Assembly: GCA_900078775.1 (NCBI GenBank)
Contig: LT549889.1
Coordinates: 4,588,001 to 4,652,000, forward strand
Reading direction: 5' to 3'
Source of the DNA: Mycolicibacterium aurum
GTDB taxonomy: Bacteria; Actinomycetota; Actinomycetes; Mycobacteriales; Mycobacteriaceae
DNA length: 64,000 nt
Below are positions 42,320-55,822 of this stretch, in pieces. Within the stretch, counting starts at the first letter, position 1. Every line of letters begins with the position of its first letter. The position numbers and the translations under genes are program-made. The notes under the pieces are model-generated. The model saw only the letters and a list, made by a program, of their open reading frames with translations, had not been told where the DNA came from and searched no databases.

Positions 42320-43327
42320 TCAGTTCGCCCACTCCAGCAGCCGGTCGGCCGACCAGGTGTTGACGATCCGCTCGGTGGGCACCCCGGCATCCAGGGCACG
42401 TTGCGCGCCGTAACCCAGGAAGTCGAGCTGACCCGGTGTGTGGGCGTCGGTGTCGATGGAGAAGTCGCACCCGATCTCCAGCGCCAGGTTCAGCAGCCGG
42501 GTAGGCGGGTCGCGGCGTTCAGGACGCGAGTTGATCTCCACCGCAACGCCGTTGTCCCGGCAGGCGGCGAAGACCGTCTCGGCGTCGAAGGTCGATTCCG
42601 GCCGGATCCCGCGGTTGCCGGCCACCAGCCGGCCGGTGCAGTGACCCAGGATGTCGGCCTGCCCGCTGGACACCGCCCGCACCATCCGACGGGTCATCGC
42701 CGGGGCGTCCATCTTCAGCTTGGAGTGCACGCTGGCCACCACGATGTCCACCCGGTCCAGCAGTTCGGGCTCCTGGTCGAGGGTGCCGTCGAGCAGGATA
42801 TCGACCTCGATTCCGGTCAGGATCCTCATCGAAAATCGTTCGCGCAGTTCGTCGATCACGTCCAGCTGGTGACGTAGCCGCTCGGCGGACAACCCGTTGG
42901 CGACGGTCAGCCGCGGCGAATGGTCGGTGAGCGCGCAGTATTCGTGGCCCAGCTCCTGGGCGGTGGCCATCATCTCCTCGATCGGGGCCGAGCCGTCCGA
43001 CCAGTTCGAGTGCAGGTGCAGGTCCCCCTTGATCGCGGCCCGGATCTCACCGCCGCCGAGATCTTCCGCGGATTCCCGCAACTCGATCAAGGTGTCGGGT
43101 TCGTGGCCCGCCCACGCCTGGGCGATCACCTTCGCGGTCTTGGGTCCGATACCCGGGAGGGCCTGCCAGCTGTTGGCCCGGCCGTACTGGGCGCGCTGCT
43201 CGTCGGTCAACGCGGCCACGATGTCGGCGGCGTTGCGGTAGGCCATTACCCGTCGGCTGTCCTCGCGCGCCCGGTCCTTGTAGAAGGCGACCTGCCGCAG
43301 CACGGCCGCCGGGTCCAGGGGTGCCAT
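42320..43327 (-). CDS. PHP-domain phosphoesterase with helix-hairpin-helix N-terminus (Rv3856c family)
   Basis: 335-residue protein. The N-terminal HhH region (WQALPGIGPKTAKVIAQAW) resembles the DNA-binding part of PolX. The PHP domain has metal motifs DLHLHSNWSDG, ALTDHSPR, ASVHSKL, GHCTGR and DTDAHTPG. In PolX proteins this unit follows a polymerase domain that is missing here, so a metal-dependent nuclease or phosphatase is likely. It is convergent with dinB (4-nt gap), a DNA-repair neighbour. Confidence 0.87.
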   Translation of the reverse strand: MAPLDPAAVLRQVAFYKDRAREDSRRVMAYRNAADIVAALTDEQRAQYGRANSWQALPGIGPKTAKVIAQAWAGHEPDTLIELRESAEDLGGGEIRAAIKGDLHLHSNWSDGSAPIEEMMATAQELGHEYCALTDHSPRLTVANGLSAERLRHQLDVIDELRERFSMRILTGIEVDILLDGTLDQEPELLDRVDIVVASVHSKLKMDAPAMTRRMVRAVSSGQADILGHCTGRLVAGNRGIRPESTFDAETVFAACRDNGVAVEINSRPERRDPPTRLLNLALEIGCDFSIDTDAHTPGQLDFLGYGAQRALDAGVPTERIVNTWSADRLLEWAN

Positions 43328-43433
43328 ACCGTCCAGTGTGCCGTGACGCCCGGCATCTCGGTATCACTCGGGCCCGCCCGGCCTCACGGGACCATTTTCC
43401 CGAATGAACTCGATATGGCCTGGGACACGATTA

Positions 43434-43457
43434 TATTGGCCGATTAATTTATTGGCC
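43434..43457 (+). promoter_or_regulatory. Direct repeat TATTGGCC upstream of the molybdopterin oxidoreductase
   Basis: TATTGGCC at 43434-43441 and 43450-43457 in an unusually A/T-rich stretch, 43 bp before the start codon. A 16-bp start-to-start spacing suggests a possible activator or repressor site; no known regulator is assigned. Confidence 0.3.
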
Positions 43458-43499
43458 TTCCCGAGAATGCTCGCCGGCAATCGAGAGGAACGACCGACG

Positions 43500-45668
43500 A
43501 TGACCTCCGAGACAACCGTGCGCAAGACGCTGTGCGCGGTATGCCACAACTGCTGCCCGATCGAGGTTGACGTCGTCGACGGCCGCGCTGTCAAAGTCCG
43601 TGGAAACAAGGCGAATCGGCACTATGACGGCTTCACCTGCGTCAAGGGCCGCGGCCAACTCGAGTATCACTACGCACCGGACCGGCTGCTGCACTCGCTC
43701 AAACGGGGCCTCGACGGCAGCTACGCCCCGATCTCCTCGGTCCAGGCCATGGACGAGATCGCCGCCCGACTTCAGGAGATGATCGCCGACCACGGCCCGC
43801 GGTCGGTGTCGGCGTATTTCGGCACCCAGGCCTTCCAGTCCGCCGGCGCCTCGATGCCGGTGATCAAGGGTTTCCTGGCCGGAATCGGCACACCGATGGT
43901 GTTCGAATCGGTCACCATCGACCAGCCCGGCAAGGCCATCGCACCCGCACTGCACGGTATGTGGCTGGGCGGGCGCTACGGCCCGGACGAGGCCGATGTG
44001 CTCATGCTGATCGGGGCGAACCCACTGGTCAGCATGCTGGGGCTGCCGTTGGGCAACCACGGCAAATGGCTCACCCAGAAACTCCGGTCCGGTGGCCGGC
44101 TCATCGTCATCGACCCGCGCCGGTCCGAAACTGCCCGTCGAGCAGACCTTTTCCTGCAGCCGCTGCCGGGACATGATGTGGCAATCCTCGCCGCCATGAT
44201 CAAGGTCATTCTCGCCGAGGAACTCATCGACGCCCAGTTCGTGGCCGACAACGTGGTCGGACTGGCCGACCTGCGTGCTGCCGTGGAGCCGTTCGCCCCC
44301 GGCACAGTAGCCGCGGCGGCAGATCTGGATCCCGACGATCTCGTGACGGCGGCCCGGATGTTCGCCGGCGCGTCCCGCGGGTACATCGACGCCGGGACCG
44401 GACCCAACATGGCGCAGTCCGGAACGCTGCTCGAGTACCTGATCCTCAATCTCGGTGCGCTGTGCGGAAATCGGCGCCGCGCCGGCGAGATCGTGGCCGA
44501 CCCGGTCTCGCTGTACCCGGCACTGCCCGCCGTGGCCCAAGCGCTTCCGCCGTACCCGCCGCACGGAATCGGCGAGCCGATGCGGGTCCGCGGTCTGAGC
44601 AACTCTGCGGCGGGGATGCCGGTGTCCGGGCTCGCCGAGGAGATCCTGACCCCCGGCGAGGGGCAGGTCCGCGCACTGTTCAGCATCGGCGGCAACCCCA
44701 TTGCCGCCTGGCCGGATCAGATCCGCACTGCCGAGGCGATGTCGGCACTCGAACTCCTGGTTCAGATCGACCCGTTCATGTCCCACACCGCCCGCTACGC
44801 CGACTACGTCATCGCCCCGCGAATGCCCTTGGAGACACCACATGTCAGCCAGATCCTGGATTATCTGCAGGCCGCAGGCATCGGTCCGGGCGCGCCGTAT
44901 GCCTACTACGGACCGGCGGTGCTCGAGGACCCGGAAGGCAGTGACCTGCTGAGCGAATGGGAGTTCTTCTACGGCCTCGCCCAGCGGTTGGGTGTGCAGA
45001 TCGACGCCCCGCACCCGCTGGGGTTGGTCGAGCCGGTACCGCTGGACATGACGAACCCACCCACCGAGGAGGGACTGCTCGACATCGTGTGCCAGGGTTC
45101 CCGGATTCCGCTGGACGTGGTTCGCGCCCATCCGGACGGCGTCGAGGGTGACCTCGCCGCAATGCCTGCCACGGTCGTCCTACCGGCAGACCCGAACGCA
45201 CCGACCCATCTCGATGTCGCCAATGCGCAGATGCTGGCGGATCTCGCCGCCACCGCCGACACCCTGGCGACCGTCCCCAGCGCGGACATGGTGTTGATCT
45301 CGCGGCGCGAGATGCACACGACGAACTCGTCGTACAACGCGATGGCCGCTCGTGGCGGGCGTCGCCACAACCCCGCCTATCTCAATCCAGACGACGCGGC
45401 CCGGCTCAGGGTGGCACCCGACGACCTGGTGTGCATCACCTCGCCGCGGGCCAGCGTCATCGCGATCGTGAGCCTCGACGATTCCGTCAGACCGGGCGTG
45501 GTGTCGATGAGCCACGCCTATGGCAACGCTTCCCCCGACGTGGACACCCCCGTGCAGGACGGTGCCAGCACCGCACGGTTGGCCGATGTCACCGTCGACT
45601 TCGACCGCTACTCGGGGCAACCCCGGATGAGCGCGATACCGGTGTCCGTGACACCGGCCCCGCGCTGA
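43500..45668 (+). CDS. Molybdopterin-dependent oxidoreductase with N-terminal [4Fe-4S] site
   Basis: 722-residue DMSO-reductase-family enzyme. Cys12, Cys15, Cys19 and Cys47 (CAVCHNCC, FTCVKG) form the iron-sulfur site. The molybdopterin domains contain MLIGANPLVSMLG, VIDPRRSETAR and LFSIGGNPIAAWPD. The C-terminal dinucleotide-binding domain includes SMSHAYGNASPD. No twin-arginine signal, so cytoplasmic. No electron-transfer subunit is adjacent, so the partner is encoded elsewhere. Substrate (formate, thiosulfate, an S- or N-oxide) cannot be read from sequence. AGAGGAACG precedes ATG 43500. Confidence 0.88.
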   Translation: MTSETTVRKTLCAVCHNCCPIEVDVVDGRAVKVRGNKANRHYDGFTCVKGRGQLEYHYAPDRLLHSLKRGLDGSYAPISSVQAMDEIAARLQEMIADHGPRSVSAYFGTQAFQSAGASMPVIKGFLAGIGTPMVFESVTIDQPGKAIAPALHGMWLGGRYGPDEADVLMLIGANPLVSMLGLPLGNHGKWLTQKLRSGGRLIVIDPRRSETARRADLFLQPLPGHDVAILAAMIKVILAEELIDAQFVADNVVGLADLRAAVEPFAPGTVAAAADLDPDDLVTAARMFAGASRGYIDAGTGPNMAQSGTLLEYLILNLGALCGNRRRAGEIVADPVSLYPALPAVAQALPPYPPHGIGEPMRVRGLSNSAAGMPVSGLAEEILTPGEGQVRALFSIGGNPIAAWPDQIRTAEAMSALELLVQIDPFMSHTARYADYVIAPRMPLETPHVSQILDYLQAAGIGPGAPYAYYGPAVLEDPEGSDLLSEWEFFYGLAQRLGVQIDAPHPLGLVEPVPLDMTNPPTEEGLLDIVCQGSRIPLDVVRAHPDGVEGDLAAMPATVVLPADPNAPTHLDVANAQMLADLAATADTLATVPSADMVLISRREMHTTNSSYNAMAARGGRRHNPAYLNPDDAARLRVAPDDLVCITSPRASVIAIVSLDDSVRPGVVSMSHAYGNASPDVDTPVQDGASTARLADVTVDFDRYSGQPRMSAIPVSVTPAPR

Positions 45669-45710
45669 GCGGTAAGGAATTTCTGCTCCCGGCCGGGGCG
45701 TTGCCCAAAT

Positions 45711-46565
45711 GTGGACTTTGCCTTCAAAACCTCACCGCAGAACACGACCTGGTCCGACATGCTGGCCGTCTGGAAGGCCGCGGACCAGATCGACGTCTAC
45801 CAGGCCGGCTGGACCTTCGATCACTTCTATCCGATCTTCTCCGACCCCACCGGCCCCTGCCTGGAGGGCTGGACCACGCTGACCGCGCTGGCCCAGGCCA
45901 CCGAGCGGTTGCGGGTCGGCGTGCTGGTCACCGGAATCCACTACCGGCACCCGGCGGTGCTGGCCAATATGGCTTCGGCGCTGGACATCATCTCCGGCGG
46001 CCGGCTCGATCTCGGCATCGGCGCGGGCTGGAACGAGGAGGAATCCGGCGCCTACGGCATCGAACTGGGCAGCATCAAGGAGCGTTTCGACCGTTTCGAG
46101 GAGGCCTGCGAGATCCTCAAAGGGCTGCTCAGCCAGGAGACCACCACGTTCGACGGGAAGTTCTACCAACTCAAGGACGCCCGCAACGAGCCCAAGGGAC
46201 CGCAACAGCCGCACCCACCGTTCTGCATCGGCGGCAGCGGCGAGAAGCGCACTCTCAAGATCACCGCGAAGCACGCCGATCACTGGAATTTCGTCGGCGG
46301 CCCGCCGGAGGAGTTCGCCCGCAAGCGGGACGTGCTGGCCGCGCACTGCGCCGATATCGGGCGGGACCCGAAGGAGATCGCGCTGTCCGCGCATGTTCGG
46401 CTCGGGGACGACCGGGACTACGCGAAGGTGATCGGCGAAGCGGCCGCACTCGGCGCCGAGGGTCTGGATCTGGCGATCATCTACCTGCCGCCGCCGTACG
46501 ACACATCCGTGCTGGAGCCGCTCGCCGAGGCCATCCGCGATTCCGGGCTCGCCAGCAGCGCGTAA
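45711..46565 (+). CDS. LLM-class F420-dependent oxidoreductase
   Basis: 284-residue luciferase-like TIM barrel. WTFDHFYPIFSDPTGPCLEG, ERLRVGVLVTGIHYRHPAVL and DLGIGAGWNEEESGAYGI are typical of mycobacterial F420-dependent enzymes in the TIGR03560-like group. The C-terminal part has PPFCIGGSGEKRTLKI. The GTG start at 45711 lacks an obvious ribosome site, so the start is tentative. Substrate unknown. It lies 42 nt after the molybdenum enzyme. Confidence 0.88.
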   Translation: MDFAFKTSPQNTTWSDMLAVWKAADQIDVYQAGWTFDHFYPIFSDPTGPCLEGWTTLTALAQATERLRVGVLVTGIHYRHPAVLANMASALDIISGGRLDLGIGAGWNEEESGAYGIELGSIKERFDRFEEACEILKGLLSQETTTFDGKFYQLKDARNEPKGPQQPHPPFCIGGSGEKRTLKITAKHADHWNFVGGPPEEFARKRDVLAAHCADIGRDPKEIALSAHVRLGDDRDYAKVIGEAAALGAEGLDLAIIYLPPPYDTSVLEPLAEAIRDSGLASSA

Positions 46566-46648
46566 CTGACGGTCACGAAATAATCACGATCAGGCAAACC
46601 GATGCCGCGGGGGTCGCCGCCGTCGCACCCTCGCGACTCGGGCGCCGG

Positions 46649-46789
46649 TCAGAATCCGAAGCGGAGTAACTCGGCGGGCGTGATCAGCCGCTCGTGCTTA
46701 GCCGGGAACTCCCGGCTGCGCACCGGATGGCGAAGCCATGACCAGGCGATTCGACTCATTCGGGACCGTGAATTGGGCTGGTTGTACAC
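46649..46789 (-). CDS. Small (46-aa) basic protein
   Basis: Short frame with AGGAG 6 nt before GTG 46789. The product (VYNQPNSRSRMSRIAWSWLR then HPVRSREFPAKHERLITPAE) is basic, with two Trp, and ends LLRFGF. Codon use is ordinary for the genome and the ribosome site is good, which is why I call it. An internal ATG at 46759 is an alternative start. In M. tuberculosis a small gene, Rv3857c, occupies the interval before gltD; I cannot say whether they are related. Confidence 0.5.
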   Translation of the reverse strand: MYNQPNSRSRMSRIAWSWLRHPVRSREFPAKHERLITPAELLRFGF

Positions 46790-46904
46790 GGCAGAACTCC
46801 TGCGATCGGGCGTTTAGCTGCACCGTGGGGTCACTTTACTCGCACGACCCCTGCGCCACCATTAGATACCTGTGACGCGGCTAACACCACAAGGCGCGCC
46901 GACC

Positions 46905-46921
46905 GAAACATCCGATGTTTC
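46905..46921. promoter_or_regulatory. Perfect 7-3-7 palindrome downstream of gltD
   Basis: GAAACAT-CCG-ATGTTTC, 26 bp past the gltD stop and about 115 bp upstream of the small minus-strand gene. Too short and A/T-rich for a terminator; an operator is more likely. The remaining bases 46790-46947 show nothing else clear. Confidence 0.35.
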
Positions 46922-46947
46922 TGCCGTGACAGAAGTTACTGGAGTGC

Positions 46948-48415
46948 CTAGCGCTGAGGCGCCGCCGTCGGCTCGATGGGACGCGGCAACGCCGACTGGC
47001 CCATCAGGTAACGGTCCACCCCGGCGGCCGCAGCCCGGCCCTCGGCGATCGCCCACACGATCAGGGACTGTCCGCGACCCATATCGCCGGCCACGAACAC
47101 CCCCGGGACGGTGGTCTGGAAGTCCCGGTCACGGGCGACGTTGCCGCGCTCGGTGAACTCCACGCCCAGGTCGGTCAGCAGACCTTCGCGTTCCGGGCCG
47201 ACGAAGCCCATGGCCAGGAAGACGATGTCGGCGTCCAGGTCGAAGTCGGACCCCTCGACCTTCTCGAACTTGCCGGCCTTCATCTGGACCTCGTGCACCT
47301 TCAGGGAGGACACCCGGCCGTCGGTGCCGACGAACTGCTCGGTGTTCACCGAGAACATCCGCTCGCCGCCCTCTTCGTGCGCCGAGGCCACCCGGAACAT
47401 CAGCGGGTAGGTCGGCCACGGGGTCGAATCGGCCCGCGTCTCCGGTGGCCGGGGCATGATCTCGAACTGGTGCACGCTCGCCGCGCCCTGGCGGTGTGCG
47501 GTGCCCAGGCAGTCCGCGCCGGTGTCGCCGCCGCCGATGATGACGACCTTCTTGCCCTTGGCGGTGATCGGCGGCTCGCCGTCCGGGCCCGCCACCGTGC
47601 TGTCTCGGTCACCAAGTGCCCACCTGTTGGCCCACGGCAGGTACTCCATGGCCTGGTGGATACCGTCGAGCTCGCGGCCCGGGATCGGCAGATCGCGCCA
47701 GGCGGTCGCACCGCCGGCCAGCACCACCGCGTCGTACTCCTCGTGCAGCTGCTCGACGGTGACGTCGACGCCGACGTTCACGCCGGTGCGGAACTGGGTG
47801 CCCTCGGCCTTCATCTGTTCCAGACGACGGTCGATGTGGCGCTTTTCCATCTTGAACTCGGGGATGCCGTAGCGCAGCAGACCGCCGATGCGGTCGGCAC
47901 GCTCGAACACCGTGACCGAGTGACCGGCCCGGGTCAGCTGCTGGGCGGCGGCCAGACCGGCCGGACCGGAGCCGACGACGGCAACCTTCTTCATGGTGCG
48001 CACCGTCGGGATGACCGGCGTGACCCAGCCCTCGTCCCAGGCGTGGTCGATGATCTCGACCTCGACCTGCTTGATGGTCACCGCGTCCTGGTTGATGCCC
48101 AGCACGCAGGCCGCCTCACAGGGCGCCGGGCACAGCCGGCCGGTGAACTCCGGGAAGTTGTTGGTGGCGTGCAGCCGCTCGATGGCGTCGCGCCACCGGT
48201 CCCGGTACACCAGGTCGTTCCACTCGGGGATCAGGTTCCCTAGCGGGCAACCGTTGTGGCAGAACGGGATACCGCAGTCCATGCACCGCGAGGCCTGATC
48301 CTTGAGGGTCTCGTCGGAGAACTCCTCGTAGACCTCTTTCCAGTCCTTGAGGCGCAGGTCGACCGGCCGGCGGGCCGGGGTCTGGCGGGCGGTGTGCTTG
48401 AGGAAGCCGTTCGGA

Positions 48416-48423
<8 letters not shown>
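46948..48423 (-). CDS. gltD: Glutamate synthase small subunit
   Basis: NADPH-oxidising subunit (491 aa) that passes electrons to GltB for glutamate synthesis. N-terminal cysteines for [4Fe-4S] clusters are in CMDCGIPFCHNGCPLGN and CPAPCEAACVLG. The FAD motif is VAVVGSGPAGLAAAQQL and the NADPH motif VVIIGGGDTGADCLG. C-terminal FVAGDMGRGQSLIVWAIAEG closes the flavin site. Its start overlaps the gltB stop by 8 nt, giving a tightly coupled operon. Confidence 0.96.
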
Positions 48424-53008
<4,585 letters not shown>

Positions 53009-53036
53009 CGGCAAGCCCACCTGACCTTTACTCTCA

Positions 53037-53053
53037 AAGCCCCAGCGGGGCTT
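53037..53053 (-). promoter_or_regulatory. Hairpin in the gltB leader
   Basis: AAGCCCC-AGC-GGGGCTT, a perfect 7-bp stem 28 nt upstream of the gltB start codon. It could affect translation or early termination; no riboswitch class is recognised. Confidence 0.35.
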
Positions 53054-53516
53054 CATGTACTGCCGACTGTCTCCAGCGGCATACCGGCGGTCACCGGCTT
53101 GGCGATTGCGGTGCCTTCGTGCTGCACTGAACGACGGATTTGTCCCGCTCGCCACAAGTGATCAAAACGATATGACAAACACCGGGTGACGTGCCAACTT
53201 AGCCAGGCCTAACCAGGCCCCCGCGGGCATCCTCGGCGGCACGGCGACGGAACCGGCGCCCGGGTGCAATTCCGCTGGCCACGAACGTTTTTCGCGCGGC
53301 GGCCGGGCCAGGGCCCGCTCCGGGCGCCCCGGGCGTCCAACGAGACCCTCGTCACACTTGTTTGCCATCTGGGCTACCAACCGTCCACACACTGCGGTAA
53401 CACGGTTTCCGTCGTTAGCTGAAAGCCAAATCGGATTCTTAGACATCCGGCATCGGTGCACGTTGCATACCCCTGCGGGGTAGGTGCCCGTCGACGCGGC
53501 GCGAAGCTGGTCGGTG
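53054..53516. other. 463-bp divergent gap between gltB and the thioesterase pseudogene
   Basis: No gene supported. It must hold the gltB promoter. CGATATGACA around 53167-53176 is A/T-rich and could be part of it. A weak IdeR-like stretch near 53200 was rejected. Confidence 0.5.
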
Positions 53517-54331
53517 ATGACATATCCGCAGACCACCCCGCCCGGCCGCTTCGGAATCGTCAACGTCGAGACCGGGCCGGTGACGTTCGCCGCCGCCATG
53601 CCCGTCGCGGGCATGCTGAACCCGTTCACAGGTTCGCCCTCGTTGGCGTCGGTGGCGGTGCTCGTGGACCACATCGCCGGCTTCGCCAACCACGACCGTC
53701 GGCCCGACGGCCACTGGACGGTGTCCAGCGAGCTGGCCATCGAATTCACCCCGATGCCCAGGCCGTGATCGCCCGGGAGCCGGCCGAGCCGGTGCTGGCG
53801 GTCAGCCGTCCGGTGGGCGCCGCGGCCGGGACCTCCCTGTCGGAGTGCGCGCTGCGGCACGCGGGCGTGGATATCGGGCTGGCCACGGTGCGGACGTTCT
53901 ACATCGCCGCGGCCACCCACACACCGGGAGCGTTCGAGCAGCCGCTCGCGGCACCCGAACCGCTGCCCGACACGCTGGCCGGGCTGCTGGCCGTCGAAGT
54001 CGCCGAGGCCGCCGGCTCCGGGCCGGTGCTGCGCCAGTTGGCGGACTCGGCGGTGAACAACACCCTGGGCGCGGTGCACGGCGGGGTGGCCGCGGCGGGG
54101 TTGGAGCTGGTCGCCTCGGCGGCGCTCAACGCCGGCCGGCAGGAGTCCGCGCTGCTGACGGCATCGCTACGGATCAACTACCTGCGGCGCCTCATCGGCG
54201 GCGGTCAGTCCCGCTACACCGCCACCGCCCTGCACGCCGGGCGCAGCAGCGGGGTTGCCGAGGCACACGGCATCGGCGACGACGGCAAGATCGCCCTGAC
54301 CGCCCGGCTCACCGCCTACCGGCCGGGATGA
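53517..54331 (+). pseudogene. Double hot-dog acyl-CoA thioesterase, frameshifted
   Basis: From ATG 53517 the frame reads a first hot-dog domain (PGRFGIVNVETGPVTFAAAM, VAVLVDHIAGFANH, WTVSSELAIEFTP) and stops at 53768. The next frame continues without a gap (DAQAVIAREPAEPVLAVSRP and a second hot-dog domain with NNTLGAVHGGVAAAGLELVA) to 54331. The frames join if one C is restored in the CCCC run at 53749-53752. Intact, it would be a PaaI-like thioesterase of about 271 residues. Either a recent pseudogene or a sequence error. Confidence 0.8.
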
Positions 54332-54436
54332 GTAGCAAATATCTCCACTCGGCATAGTTTTGGTGACATCGGCCCGTGTTCACGGAATTCGTGGGACCCT
54401 GCCCGCGTAGTCACATTTCCAGCGAAGGGCAGGACT

Positions 54437-55201
54437 ATGACCACCCCCACCATGTCCCACAGATTGGCGGCCGAATTCGTCGGCACCTTCTGGCTCGTGC
54501 TCGGCGGTTGCGGCAGCGCCGTGTTCGCGGCCAAGTTCCTGGCCGATGACGGCGTCTCCCTCGGGATCGGATTCCTGGGCGTCGCACTGGCTTTCGGCCT
54601 CACCGTGCTCACCGGTGTGTACGCGTTCGGCACCATCTCCGGTGGCCACTTCAATCCGGCCGTGACCCTGGGTGCGGCGCTGGCCAAACGCGTCGAATGG
54701 GCGGCCGTCCTGCCCTACTGGATCACCCAGGTGATCGGCGGGTTTGCCGCCGGGGCGGTGATCTACGTCGTCGCCGGCGGTAAGCAGGGGTGGACGGCCA
54801 CCGGGAACATGGCCGCCAACGGATTCGGCGATCACTCCCCCGGTGGGTACTCGATGGTCGCGGTCCTGATCACCGAGGTCGTGCTGACCTTCATCTTCCT
54901 GCTGGTGATCCTCGGCTCCACCGATGACCGGGCGCCGAAGGGGTTCGCGGGCCTGTCGATCGGGTTGACCCTGACGCTGATCCACCTGATCTCGATCCCG
55001 ATCTCGAACACCTCGGTCAATCCCGCCCGGTCCACCGGCGTCGCCTTCTTCAACGGTGACGGCGCACCGGGCCAGCTGTGGCTGTTCTGGCTCGCCCCGC
55101 TGGTCGGTGCCGCCATCGCCGGGATCGCATATCCGTTGTTGTTCGGCCGCGCAGAGGAACTCGCGGACCGTCCGGTCCGCGACGATGCACTCGATCAGTA
55201 G
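54437..55201 (+). CDS. aqpZ: Aquaporin Z
   Basis: 254-residue MIP-family water channel with six helices and both NPA boxes: GGHFNPAVTLG and SVNPARSTG (NPA with downstream Arg of the selectivity filter). LIHLISIPI supplies the filter His, and HFNPA with His fits a water-selective channel rather than a glycerol facilitator, which has Asp after the second NPA region. Start ATG 54437 or 54452. It ends 2 nt before the convergent dps gene. Confidence 0.92.
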   Translation: MTTPTMSHRLAAEFVGTFWLVLGGCGSAVFAAKFLADDGVSLGIGFLGVALAFGLTVLTGVYAFGTISGGHFNPAVTLGAALAKRVEWAAVLPYWITQVIGGFAAGAVIYVVAGGKQGWTATGNMAANGFGDHSPGGYSMVAVLITEVVLTFIFLLVILGSTDDRAPKGFAGLSIGLTLTLIHLISIPISNTSVNPARSTGVAFFNGDGAPGQLWLFWLAPLVGAAIAGIAYPLLFGRAEELADRPVRDDALDQ

Positions 55202-55203
55202 GA

Positions 55204-55746
55204 CTACTTGCGCGCCTTGCTGGCGGCACCCTTTTCGGTCTTCTTACCCTCATGCACCAGTTCGCCGCCCGCGCTCTCCAGATGCGCGCGCACGAACCAC
55301 TGGAACTTCTCCAGTTCGGCGGAGTGCCCGATAAGCATGTCCTGCGACACCAGGTCGATGTCGTCGAGCCGCTCGATGGACTTGCGGGTGTCCTCGATGA
55401 TGCCGGTGTACACCAGATCGACTGCCGCCAAATGGGCCTGGACGTTGTCCCGGCCGACGGAGTAGTCGTCCCAGGTGCGGTCCTTGATGATCGCGCCGGG
55501 CGTGCCCTTGGGCGAACCGCCCAGTGTGGCAATGCGTTCGGCGACCTCATCGGCGTATCCGCGCACCAACTCGACCTGCGGGTCGATCATCTCGTGGACA
55601 CCGATGAAGTTCGGGCCGACCACGTTCCAGTGCACGTGCTTGAGGGTCAGATGAAGATCGTTGTAGGTGCTGAGTTGCTTCTGCAGAAGTTCGGCAACCT
55701 CGACACCTTCCTTCTCGGACATACCGGGGATGGTGAACGCAGTCAT
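55204..55746 (-). CDS. dps: DNA-binding ferritin-like protein Dps1
   Basis: 180-residue Dps that oxidises iron with peroxide and coats DNA in starvation. HVHWNVVGPNFIGVHEMIDP and the ferroxidase residues in YADEVAERIATLGG are near-identical to M. smegmatis Dps1. The Lys/Ala-rich C-terminal tail (EGKKTEKGAASKARK) is the DNA-binding and dodecamer-stabilising element of that protein. AAAGGAG precedes the ATG. Confidence 0.95.
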   Translation of the reverse strand: MTAFTIPGMSEKEGVEVAELLQKQLSTYNDLHLTLKHVHWNVVGPNFIGVHEMIDPQVELVRGYADEVAERIATLGGSPKGTPGAIIKDRTWDDYSVGRDNVQAHLAAVDLVYTGIIEDTRKSIERLDDIDLVSQDMLIGHSAELEKFQWFVRAHLESAGGELVHEGKKTEKGAASKARK

Positions 55747-55794
55747 CGTGACTCCTTTACGAATTCGGGGATAGGTCGTGACTCCCAGCCAGAC

Positions 55795-55822
55795 ATACCC
55801 GCGAAGGCGTCCCGATAATCAC
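55795..55822 (-). promoter_or_regulatory. Possible stress-sigma promoter of dps
   Basis: On the minus strand GTGAT, 17 bp, GGGTAT. GGGTAT fits a SigF-type -10; the -35 (GGTTT expected) is poor. Dps of M. smegmatis is known to be starvation-induced through extracytoplasmic/stress sigma factors. Confidence 0.3.

Noticed and set aside
46872..47156. Plus-strand frame beginning MTRLTPQGAPTETSDVS
   Set aside because: Runs into the antisense of gltD with shadow-like composition; no ribosome site.
53196..53214. IdeR-box-like sequence upstream of gltB
   Set aside because: Only about 11 of 19 positions match, lacking the TTAGG half and spacing; not distinguishable from chance.
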